From positions 1 through 12,201 of the forward strand of contig JASIGD010000337.1 in the NCBI GenBank assembly GCA_030045295.1: a stretch of 12,201 nt of DNA. Reading direction: 5' to 3'. Every line of letters begins with the position of its first letter. Positions within the stretch are counted from its first letter, which is position 1. The notes under the pieces are model-generated. The model searched no databases, was not told the origin of the DNA, and saw nothing but the letters and a program-made list of their open reading frames with translations. Shown piece after piece: positions 6,163 through 12,201 of this stretch. The position numbers were made by a program, and so were the translations under genes. The stretch is from Streptosporangiaceae bacterium. Lineage in GTDB: Bacteria; Actinomycetota; Actinomycetes; Streptosporangiales; Streptosporangiaceae.

Positions 6163-6950
6163 CGCTGGCGTCTGCCGAGACGGTGTTCGCGCCCGCTCCG
6201 GGGGCGGCCCCGATGCGCAGGATGATCGCCGCGCAGGCCGCGCTGGAAGCGCGGACGCTGCTGCGGAACGGCGAGCAGCTCCTGCTCATACTGTTCATCC
6301 CGTTGCTGCTGCTGGCCGCGTTCGGCCTCGAGCCGCTGGTGAACTTCGGGGCGGGGCTGAGCCGGGTCGACTTCCTCACGCCCGGGATCATCGCGCTGGC
6401 GGTGATGTCGACCGCATTTACCAGCCAGGCCATCGCGACCGGCTTCGAGCGGCGATACGGCGTGCTGAAGCGGCTGGGGGCCACGCCGCTGTCGCGCGGC
6501 GGCCTGATCGCCGCCAAGACCACCACCGTGATCGGGGTGGAATTGCTGCAGAGCGTGCTGATCCTCGCCCTCGCCCTGGCCATCGGCTGGCGGCCGAACG
6601 CCAGCCCGGCCGCGATCGTGGTCGCTCCGCTGCTCATCATGCTCGGTACCGCCGCCTTCAGCGGGCTCGCCTTGCTGATGGCGGGCACGCTGCGCGCCGA
6701 GGCCACCCTGGCCGCGGCCAACCTCATCTACATCCTGCTGCTCGGCCTCGGCGGCGTGGTGTTCCCGCTGACCAAGTTCCCCGCGGCCGCGCGGCCTGCC
6801 CTCGAGCTGCTGCCCACCGGTGCGCTGTCCACCGGCCTGCGCGACGTCTTGCAGCACGGGGTGGTCTTCCCGGTCGGGAATACGGTCACGCTGGTGATCT
6901 GGGCCGCGGTAGCGATCGTCTCCGCCGCGCGGACGTTCAGGTGGGACTGA
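6159..6950 (+). CDS. ABC-2 type transporter permease
   Basis: 263 aa membrane subunit partnering the ATPase just upstream, whose stop it overlaps by 4 nt (GTGA), so translation is coupled. About six hydrophobic segments are visible, starting with LLLILFIPLLLLAAFGL after a short cytoplasmic N-terminus. The RRYGVLKRLGATPLSRGGL stretch is the coupling-helix region typical of ABC-2 permeases (DrrB/NatB-like). It ends in a short cytoplasmic tail, FRWD. Together the pair forms an exporter of unknown substrate. The position before ctaA suggests, but does not prove, a link to heme, iron-sulfur or respiratory biogenesis. Confidence 0.9.
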   Translation: MTLASAETVFAPAPGAAPMRRMIAAQAALEARTLLRNGEQLLLILFIPLLLLAAFGLEPLVNFGAGLSRVDFLTPGIIALAVMSTAFTSQAIATGFERRYGVLKRLGATPLSRGGLIAAKTTTVIGVELLQSVLILALALAIGWRPNASPAAIVVAPLLIMLGTAAFSGLALLMAGTLRAEATLAAANLIYILLLGLGGVVFPLTKFPAAARPALELLPTGALSTGLRDVLQHGVVFPVGNTVTLVIWAAVAIVSAARTFRWD

Positions 6951-7861
6951 GGGACTCCGCGACCTGGAAGGCGGCCACACGGGACGCGGATAAGCCCGGC
7001 TCGCACGGCCAGGCCCGGGCGGTGCTGCCGGCCGTCATGGTCCTGTCCGGCATCGTCTCGGTTCAGTTCGGGGCGGGCCTCGCCGCCCGCCTGTTCGATC
7101 AGATCCCGCCCGCGGCCGTGACCGGCCTGCGGCTGTGGACCGCGGCGCTGGCCATGACCGCGATCTCCGGGCGCGGCTTCGCCCGCTCCGTCCGCGGCCT
7201 GGCGGAGCGGAGGGCGTTGACCGACACGGCCGTAGCGGTGGCGTTCGGCATCGCGCTCGGGGTGATGAATTTCTCCATCTACCAGGCGTTCGCGCGGATC
7301 CCGCTCGGGATCGCGGTCACCATCGAATTCCTCGGCCCGCTGGCCGTGGCCGTAGCCGGGTCACGGCATCTCCGGGACGTCGGCTGGGTGGTGCTCGCGG
7401 CGGCCGGGGTGGTGCTGCTCACCCGGGGCGGTCACGGTCACCTCGACCTGGTCGGGGTGATCTTCGCCGGCGTGGCCGCGGCCTGCTGGGCCGCTTACAT
7501 CGTGCTCAGCTCGGCGACCGGCCGACGCTTTCCCGGTTCGGCCGGCCTGGCGATCGCCATGGTGGTGGCCGCGGTCCTGGTCACCCCGCCCGCCGTCGTG
7601 GCAGGGGGCGACGCCATGTTCCGCCCCGCCGTGCTGGCCACCGGAGCCGCGATCGGCCTGCTGTCGTCGGTGATCCCCTACCGGCTGGAACTCGAGGCGC
7701 TGCGGCGGATGCCCATGCGGCTGTTCGGCGTGTGGATGAGCCTGGAGCCTGCGGTGGCGGCGCTGATCGGGCTGGTGATGCTGAGCCAGCAGCTCAGCGT
7801 CGTCGAATGGCTCGCGATCGGCTGCGTGATCATCGCGTGCGCGGGAGCGGCGCAGGGTTAG
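6941..7861 (+). CDS. EamA-family transporter (RhtA-like exporter)
   Basis: 306 aa, about ten hydrophobic segments arranged as two EamA (drug/metabolite transporter) halves. VTIEFLGPLAVAVAGSR ends the first half and SVIPYRLELEALRR ... MSLEPAVAALIGL lies in the second; these resemble E. coli RhtA, an inner-membrane exporter of threonine and homoserine, which has a similar length. The start is taken as GTG 6941, overlapping the permease gene by 10 nt; it has no Shine-Dalgarno sequence, so coupling is likely. GTG 7022 or ATG 7037 would drop a polar N-terminal leader of about 30 residues and remain possible. It is the last gene of the ABC operon. Whether it works with the ABC pair is unknown; amino-acid export is inference from family. 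Confidence 0.85.
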   Translation: MGLRDSATWKAATRDADKPGSHGQARAVLPAVMVLSGIVSVQFGAGLAARLFDQIPPAAVTGLRLWTAALAMTAISGRGFARSVRGLAERRALTDTAVAVAFGIALGVMNFSIYQAFARIPLGIAVTIEFLGPLAVAVAGSRHLRDVGWVVLAAAGVVLLTRGGHGHLDLVGVIFAGVAAACWAAYIVLSSATGRRFPGSAGLAIAMVVAAVLVTPPAVVAGGDAMFRPAVLATGAAIGLLSSVIPYRLELEALRRMPMRLFGVWMSLEPAVAALIGLVMLSQQLSVVEWLAIGCVIIACAGAAQG

Positions 7862-7975
7862 CCTCGGGGGACGGTGTTAGCCCTGGCTCAAGCAACGGGA
7901 TGATCACACCGCTTCTCACTCTGCGTCCGTGATCCATGACACAAAGGCGCAGTCCGGGATCTGGCCGGGTCCGGT

Positions 7976-8035
7976 AAGGGGCTCGTTGCGCCAACGACAC
8001 CCTCAGGTGGGGCACGTTGCGCCAACGAGCCCCTT
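7976..8035. repeat. 60-bp interrupted inverted repeat with two direct 14-bp copies
   Basis: Outer arms AAGGGGCTCGTTG (7976-7988) and CAACGAGCCCCTT (8023-8035) are perfect 13-bp complements. Pairing resumes inward with CAACG/CGTTG after a 3-nt mismatch. CGTTGCGCCAACGA occurs twice in the same orientation, 7984-7997 and 8015-8028, exactly 31 bp apart (about three helical turns), and each copy is itself a small dyad (CGTTG-CGC-CAACG). It lies in the 263-bp gap between the EamA gene and ctaA. It could be a bidirectional terminator without a U-tract, a pair of repressor sites, or a dispersed palindromic repeat. Confidence 0.8.
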
Positions 8036-8072
8036 CCTGCTCGCCGTGACCATCACGAAAATACGGGCCAGA

Positions 8073-8099
8073 GCCCGGGGGATGCCTTTCCCCCCGGGC
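8073..8099. terminator. Strong G/C hairpin upstream of ctaA, possible terminator
   Basis: GCCCGGGGG (8073-8081) pairs perfectly with CCCCCGGGC (8091-8099) around a 9-nt loop. There is no U-tract after it in either direction. It ends 14 bp before the ctaA -10 element, so it may insulate ctaA from the operon upstream or act as a protein site. Confidence 0.45.
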
Positions 8100-8112
8100 C
8101 GCCTCGGCGCTC

Positions 8113-8118
8113 TACCAT
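8113..8118 (+). promoter_or_regulatory. -10 element for leaderless ctaA transcript
   Basis: TACCAT is followed by 6 nt and then GTG 8125. The AAGGG in between is too close to the codon to serve as a ribosome site, so a leaderless start is the simpler reading. The -35 region is only a C-run. Confidence 0.55.
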
Positions 8119-8124
8119 AAGGGC

Positions 8125-9201
8125 GTGCCCGCGCGACTGTCCCGGGGGGACGATCCCCCCCAGAGCCCCCCTGATCCCGGGGGAAATGGCCGTTCGCCCA
8201 AGCCTCGTTGGCCCCGCCTGGCCAGGTTGGCCAGCCCCGTGCTGTCGCCGACACCTCGGTCGATGCGCCGGATCGCGCTGGTCGGAGTGATCGCCGATAC
8301 CGTGATCATGTCCACCGGCGCGGCGGTCCGGCTCAGCTCGTCTGGCCTCGGCTGTCCCGACTGGCCGCGATGCAGCGCGTCGGACATCGTGGCCAGCAAG
8401 AATGCCGGCCAGACGCTGCTCAACACGTGGATCGAGTTCAGCAACAGGCTGCTCAACTTCCCGCTGGTCATCATCACCGTGATCGTCTTCATCGCGGCCT
8501 GGAACTTCCGGCCGATGGGGAGCAGGCGGCGTGACCTGGTCTGGCTGGCGGCGGCCCAGCCGGCCGGGGTGGTGGCGCAGGCGGTGATCGGCGGGATCGT
8601 CGTGCTGACCAAGCTCAACCCGGCCGCGGTCTCGGTGCATTTCCTGGTGTCCGCGTCGATCGTGGCCGCCGCCGTCGTGCTGTACGTCAGGTGCGCCGAG
8701 GGCACCGACCCTCCGCGTACCGTCGTCCGGCCTGACCTCCGCGTGCTGGCCGGCGCCCTGGTCGCGGTCACGTGCGCGATGCTGGCCGCGGGCACGGTGG
8801 TGACGGGGACCGGCCCGCTGGCCGGCAACGCGGTCGCGCCCCGGTACAAGCTGCCCCTGGAAGGGGTCACCCAGCTGCACGCTGACATCGGCTGGCTGAT
8901 GGCCGGCCTGGCGGTCGCGCTCGTGGTGGGACTGCGGCTGTCCGGCGCGCCGCCGCGCGTGCTGCGGGCCGGCTGGATCATGATCGCGGCGCTGGGTATC
9001 CAGGGCGCGCTCGGCTACATCCAGTACTTCACTCACCTGCCGGCCGGACTGGTCTGGGTCCACGTGACCGGGTCGATGATCGTCTGGATCGCGGTGCTCC
9101 TGCTGTTCTTGGCCATGCGCGACCGCGGCCCCCTGGTCACGCCGCCGCCGGGGCCCGTGCAGGCCGCACCCCGCAGGCAGCCGGAGCCACTGGACCGATA
9201 G
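8125..9201 (+). CDS. ctaA: Heme A synthase (COX15/CtaA family)
   Basis: 358 aa membrane enzyme that oxidises the C8 methyl of heme O to a formyl group, giving heme A for cytochrome aa3 oxidase. Eight hydrophobic segments in two four-helix halves follow a 48-residue polar, Pro/Arg-rich N-terminus. Seen: GLGCPDWPRC with the cysteine pair C77/C83, IEFSNR with the catalytic-type glutamate E104, and heme-ligand candidates H172 (VHF), H252 (LHAD) and H313 (VHV). The first-helix histidine of the EXXHR motif of Bacillus CtaA is Asn here (N107), a change I associate with other actinobacterial forms. GTG 8125 is chosen from the -10 element 6 nt ahead; ATG 8263 would start at the first helix. A GGGGGGA/TCCCCCC hairpin (8144-8160) lies just inside the coding region. 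The partner heme O synthase gene ctaB, often nearby, is absent here. Confidence 0.92.
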   Translation: MPARLSRGDDPPQSPPDPGGNGRSPKPRWPRLARLASPVLSPTPRSMRRIALVGVIADTVIMSTGAAVRLSSSGLGCPDWPRCSASDIVASKNAGQTLLNTWIEFSNRLLNFPLVIITVIVFIAAWNFRPMGSRRRDLVWLAAAQPAGVVAQAVIGGIVVLTKLNPAAVSVHFLVSASIVAAAVVLYVRCAEGTDPPRTVVRPDLRVLAGALVAVTCAMLAAGTVVTGTGPLAGNAVAPRYKLPLEGVTQLHADIGWLMAGLAVALVVGLRLSGAPPRVLRAGWIMIAALGIQGALGYIQYFTHLPAGLVWVHVTGSMIVWIAVLLLFLAMRDRGPLVTPPPGPVQAAPRRQPEPLDR

Positions 9202-9204
9202 GCT
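9199..9204 (+). promoter_or_regulatory. -10-like element overlapping the ctaA stop
   Basis: TAGGCT begins with the TAG stop of ctaA and is followed by 6 nt and GTG 9211, the same layout as the leaderless starts before the ABC operon and ctaA. It could drive the transketolase remnant and tal-zwf, or be left over from the promoter of a deleted gene. Confidence 0.4.
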
Positions 9205-9210
9205 CCTACC

Positions 9211-9384
9211 GTGAGCATTCAGTCCGGACCCTGGCGGCTGTTCGTGGGAAAGGCGGGCGCTTCAATTGGAGTAGACCACTTCGGCGCCTCGGCCCTTTAC
9301 CAGAAGATCTACCAGGAGTTTGGCATCACCGCGGAGCGGGTACCCGCCGCCGCACGCGACAGTCTGGCCCGGGTCCGGGCCTAG
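9211..9384 (+). pseudogene. tkt: Transketolase C-terminal remnant (57 codons)
   Basis: Open frame of 57 codons from GTG to TAG. FVG ... [10 protein letters not shown] ... [19 protein letters not shown] is the C-terminal end of transketolase, where full proteins (about 650-700 aa) read VG ... (I/V)xxxHFGASA ... FGxTxExVxxAAxxSL. The similarity extends back to VSIQSG (compare VSIEAG/VSVEAG), so it starts at or within four codons before the GTG; an in-frame TAG, the ctaA stop, lies just upstream. The thiamine-diphosphate-binding and pyrimidine domains are gone, so it cannot be an active enzyme. It sits where full-length tkt is found in related actinobacteria, 34 bp before tal. The promoter-like element and GTG leave open that a short peptide is still made, or that the stretch survives as the leader of tal. 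Confidence 0.85.
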
Positions 9385-9418
9385 CCCGGCCCAGGTACGT
9401 AGGGAAGGGAAAGCAACG

Positions 9419-10522
9419 GTGTCAGTTGACGTTCTCGGGCAGCTATCCGAGGCCGGAGTGTCGGTGTGGCTGGACGACATCAGCCGTGACCGGCTGCGCA
9501 CCGGCAACCTGCAGATGCTCATCGATGACCTGCACGTGGTCGGGGTGACCTCCAACCCGACGATCTTCGCCAAGTCGCTGTCCTCCGGGGACGCCTACGA
9601 CCAGCAGATCGCCGATCTGAAGACCCGCGGCGTGACCGTGGACGAAGCGTCCCGGATGATCACGACGTACGACATCCGATGGGCCTGCGACGTGTTCCGG
9701 CCCGTCTACGAGCGGACGGGAGGTCTCGACGGCCGGGTGTCGCTCGAGGTGGATCCCCGTCTGGCCAATGAAACCGAGAAGACCATCGCCGAGGCGCGTG
9801 CGCTGTGGTGGATGGTGGACCGGCCGAACCTGCTCATCAAGATTCCCGCGACCCTCGAGGGCCTGCCCGCGATCACGCGGTGCATCTCGGAAGGGATCAG
9901 CATCAACGTCACGCTGATCTTCGGGCTGGAGCGGTACGGGCAGGTCATCGACGCGTATATGGAGGGCCTGGAGCGGGCCGCCGCGGCCGGGCAGGATCTG
10001 TCCCGGATCCGCTCGGTGGCGTCGTTCTTCGTCAGCCGGGTGGACACCGAGGTCGACCAGAGGCTCGACAAGCTCGGCACTCCGGAGGCCGAGGCGCAAC
10101 GCGGCAAGGCGGCCGTCGCGAACGCGAGGCTGGCCTACGAGCTGTTCGAGCAGCGGGTCGCCACCGACCGCTGGAGGGCGCTGAGCGCCAAGGGAGCGAA
10201 CATCGAGCGGCCGCTGTGGGCCTCCACCTCGGTCAAGGACCCGTCGTTCGGCGACACCAAGTACGTTGTCGAACTGGTGGTGGCCGACACGGTGAACACG
10301 ATGCCCGAGAGCACCATCCGGGCCACCGCCGACCACGGCCACCTGCTCGGCGACACGGTGCACGGCACCTACGACGCGTCCCGGCAGGTCTTCGCCGACC
10401 TGGAAGAGCTCGGCATCGAATACGACGACGTGGTACGCGTCCTCGAGGTCGAGGGCGTGCAGAAGTTCAAGGCATCGTGGAACGAGCTGCTCGACACGAT
10501 CAGAACAAAGATGGGGCTCTGA
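9419..10522 (+). CDS. tal: Transaldolase
   Basis: 367 aa cytosolic enzyme that moves a dihydroxyacetone unit between sugar phosphates in the non-oxidative pentose phosphate branch. It is the long actinobacterial form (Tal type B/2-like): [13 protein letters not shown] and [11 protein letters not shown] near the N-terminus, the Schiff-base lysine in LLIKIPAT (K141), [22 protein letters not shown] and ASTSVKDP further on. GTG 9419 is chosen because AAGGGA lies about 9 nt ahead and homologues begin close to this point; a longer in-frame reading from 9320 would overlap the transketolase remnant and is rejected. The zwf ATG follows its stop with no gap, so the two are coupled. All recognisable catalytic motifs are intact, in contrast to tkt upstream. 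Confidence 0.96.
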   Translation: MSVDVLGQLSEAGVSVWLDDISRDRLRTGNLQMLIDDLHVVGVTSNPTIFAKSLSSGDAYDQQIADLKTRGVTVDEASRMITTYDIRWACDVFRPVYERTGGLDGRVSLEVDPRLANETEKTIAEARALWWMVDRPNLLIKIPATLEGLPAITRCISEGISINVTLIFGLERYGQVIDAYMEGLERAAAAGQDLSRIRSVASFFVSRVDTEVDQRLDKLGTPEAEAQRGKAAVANARLAYELFEQRVATDRWRALSAKGANIERPLWASTSVKDPSFGDTKYVVELVVADTVNTMPESTIRATADHGHLLGDTVHGTYDASRQVFADLEELGIEYDDVVRVLEVEGVQKFKASWNELLDTIRTKMGL

Positions 10523-12121
10523 ATGACAGAAGAACCGGGGAGCCCCGAGGGACTCGCCCCGGCCAATCCGGGCGTCATCGCGGGACTCGACGACATCTCC
10601 GGCCCGCGCAACCCGCTGCGCGACCCGCGGGACCGGCGCATCCCCCGGGTGGCCGGGCCGTGCGTGCTGGTCATGTTCGGGGTCACCGGGGACCTGGCCC
10701 GCAAGAAGCTGATGCCGGCCGTCTATGACCTGGCCAACCGGGGCCTGCTGCCGCCCGGGTTCTCGCTGGTCGGCTTCGCCCGCAGGGACTGGGAGCACGA
10801 GGATTTCGCCCAGGTCACGTACCAGGCGGTGAAGGAATACGCCCGCACGCCGTTCCGCGACACGGTATGGGAGCAGCTCAGCGAGGGCATCAGGTTCGTT
10901 CCCGGCGAGTTCGGCGACGACGACGCGTTCGACCGGCTGGCCGCGACGGTCAGGGAACTGGATGAGGAGCGGAGTACCGGCGGGAACTACGCGTTCTACC
11001 TCTCGATCCCGCCGAAGTCCTTTCCCACCGTCGTGCAGCAGCTCAAGCGCAGCGGCCTTTCTGACTCGCACGGTAATGGCTGGCGGCGGGTGGTGATCGA
11101 GAAGCCGTTCGGTCACGACCTGGCCAGCGCGCGGGAGCTGAACGCGATCCTGGACGCGGTCTTCCCGCCGGAGGCGGTCTTCCGCATCGACCACTATCTC
11201 GGCAAGGAGACGGTGCAGAACATCCTGGCGCTGCGGTTCGCCAACGAGATGTACGAGCCGATCTGGAACCGGGGTTTCGTGGACCATGTCCAGATCACGA
11301 TGGCCGAAGATATCGGGATCGGCGGGCGGGCCGGGTACTACGACGGCATCGGGGCCGCCCGCGACGTGATCCAGAATCACCTACTGCAGCTCCTCGCGCT
11401 GACCGCGATGGAGGAGCCGGTCGCATTCGACGCGGACTCGCTGCGGATGGAGAAGGTGAAGGTGCTCTCCGCGGTCCGGCTGCCCAGCGATCTGGCCACG
11501 GGTACCGCGCGCGGGCAGTACGCGGCCGGCTGGCAGGGCGGCCGGCAGGTGAAGGGATACCTGGAGGAGGACGGCATCCCCGCTGACTCACGTACCGAGA
11601 CGTACGCGGCGCTGCGGCTCGGCGTCGATACCAGGCGCTGGGCGGGGGTGCCGTTCTACCTGCGCGCGGGCAAGCGGCTGCCGCGCCGGATGACGGAGAT
11701 TGCGCTGATCTTCCAGCGCGCGCCGCATCTGCCGTTCTCCGCCACCGACACCGAGGAGCTCGGCCAGAACGCGCTGGTGATCAGGATCCAGCCGGACGAG
11801 GGCATCACCGTCAGGTTCGGCTCGAAGGTGCCGGGCACGGCCATGGAGGTCAGGGACGTGAACATGGACTTCGCCTACGGCGAGTCGTTCACCGAATCCA
11901 GTCCCGAGGCCTACGAACGGCTGTTGCTCGACGTCCTGATCGGGGACCCCCCGCTGTTCCCCCGGCAGCAGGAGGTCGAGCTCGGCTGGCGGATCCTCGA
12001 CCCAGTGGAGGACTTCTGGGCCTCGTACACCAAGCCTGAGCAATATACGGCCGGTTCGGCGGGTCCAGCGTCAGCGGACGCGATGATGGCAAGGGACGGG
12101 CGCGCATGGCGCCGACTGTGA
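10523..12121 (+). CDS. zwf: Glucose-6-phosphate 1-dehydrogenase
   Basis: 532 aa cytosolic enzyme that oxidises glucose 6-phosphate to 6-phosphogluconolactone while reducing NADP, the entry step of the pentose phosphate pathway. Seen: the dinucleotide-binding stretch MFGVTGDLARKKL (about 51-63), the EKPFG motif (193-197), the substrate-binding RIDHYLGKE (221-229), and FVDHVQI with the likely catalytic histidine near 255. The ATG follows the tal TGA directly; there is only a weak GGGG-rich site before it, so translational coupling is likely. About 45 residues precede the nucleotide-binding fold, slightly longer than the Streptomyces homologues I recall. In actinobacteria the enzyme often needs OpcA, which seems to start 64 bp downstream. 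Confidence 0.97.
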   Translation: MTEEPGSPEGLAPANPGVIAGLDDISGPRNPLRDPRDRRIPRVAGPCVLVMFGVTGDLARKKLMPAVYDLANRGLLPPGFSLVGFARRDWEHEDFAQVTYQAVKEYARTPFRDTVWEQLSEGIRFVPGEFGDDDAFDRLAATVRELDEERSTGGNYAFYLSIPPKSFPTVVQQLKRSGLSDSHGNGWRRVVIEKPFGHDLASARELNAILDAVFPPEAVFRIDHYLGKETVQNILALRFANEMYEPIWNRGFVDHVQITMAEDIGIGGRAGYYDGIGAARDVIQNHLLQLLALTAMEEPVAFDADSLRMEKVKVLSAVRLPSDLATGTARGQYAAGWQGGRQVKGYLEEDGIPADSRTETYAALRLGVDTRRWAGVPFYLRAGKRLPRRMTEIALIFQRAPHLPFSATDTEELGQNALVIRIQPDEGITVRFGSKVPGTAMEVRDVNMDFAYGESFTESSPEAYERLLLDVLIGDPPLFPRQQEVELGWRILDPVEDFWASYTKPEQYTAGSAGPASADAMMARDGRAWRRL

Positions 12122-12185
12122 TCACCCGCAGGGCGTTCCGGGCGGCGCGAACGTCCAAGGCAAGCGCTGTGAGGGGAAGGCCGCG

Positions 12186-12201
12186 ATGACCATCGACCTG
12201 A
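12186..12201 (+). CDS. opcA: Start of probable G6PDH assembly protein OpcA (cut by window end)
   Basis: ATG 12186 follows GAGGGGAAGG, a good ribosome site. Only five codons (MTIDL) are visible. OpcA proteins commonly begin M(T/K)IDLTDT, and opcA follows zwf in many actinobacteria, so the call rests on position and five residues. OpcA is needed for full G6PDH activity in several of these organisms. Confidence 0.5.

Noticed and set aside
9320..9418. N-terminal extension of transaldolase from 9320
   Set aside because: It would overlap the transketolase remnant in another frame, and the GTG at 9419 has a Shine-Dalgarno at proper distance.
9443..11380. 645-codon minus-strand frame across tal and zwf
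   Set aside because: Shadow of two well-recognised genes; no domain seen and no ribosome site at its start.
12118..12189. 23-codon GTG frame bridging zwf and opcA, ending in a TGA that overlaps the opcA ATG
   Set aside because: No ribosome site of its own and Arg-rich random composition; most likely chance.

Overview
The window is very GC-rich with GTG starts, leaderless-looking promoters (TANNNT, 6-7 nt, GTG) and a heme A synthase / pentose phosphate gene order known from Actinobacteria (Streptomyces, Mycobacterium). It is best read as the chromosome of a high-GC actinobacterium, probably a filamentous or soil lineage. The genus cannot be told from the sequence. I see no tRNA, rRNA, CRISPR array, insertion sequence or phage gene.

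Left part (1-5117). A partial valyl-tRNA synthetase of the archaeal-like 'DNGLPTER' type runs leftward off the window. A calcineurin-like metallophosphoesterase with a membrane hairpin inserted in its catalytic domain runs rightward. It converges on a leftward two-gene unit: an ArsP/DUF318-type permease with a Met/His-rich tail, followed 23 bp later by a DksA/TraR-like protein that lacks all four zinc-finger cysteines. The permease start lies just behind a 17-bp dyad (ATACC...GGTAT) of the kind bound by CsoR/RcnR-family metal repressors, so this looks like a metal-responsive efflux unit.

Middle part (5199-9201). A tightly coupled rightward operon encodes an ABC ATPase, an ABC-2 permease and an RhtA-like EamA exporter. 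A 263-bp gap follows, holding a 60-bp interrupted inverted repeat with two internal 14-bp direct copies, then a strong G/C hairpin. Next comes leaderless ctaA (heme A synthase). The ABC pair next to ctaA matches the conserved neighbourhood of the suf/ctaA region in other actinobacteria, while the EamA gene looks like an added third cistron.

Right part (9199-12201). This is the pentose phosphate cluster: a transketolase remnant, tal (transaldolase), zwf (glucose-6-phosphate dehydrogenase) and the first codons of what is probably opcA. The transketolase is reduced to its last 50-odd codons, and ctaB, often present between ctaA and tkt in relatives, is absent. The remnant sits directly behind the ctaA stop and has its own promoter-like element and GTG codon, which reads as a deletion scar. 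Zwf and OpcA would carry out the oxidative entry to the pathway and Tal part of the non-oxidative branch. A working transketolase must be encoded elsewhere if the pathway is complete.

Most worth a second look: the tkt/ctaB scar, the permease plus cysteine-free DksA-like unit behind a CsoR-type operator (with an unusual start-codon problem), the 60-bp repeat upstream of ctaA, and the membrane hairpin inside the phosphoesterase.
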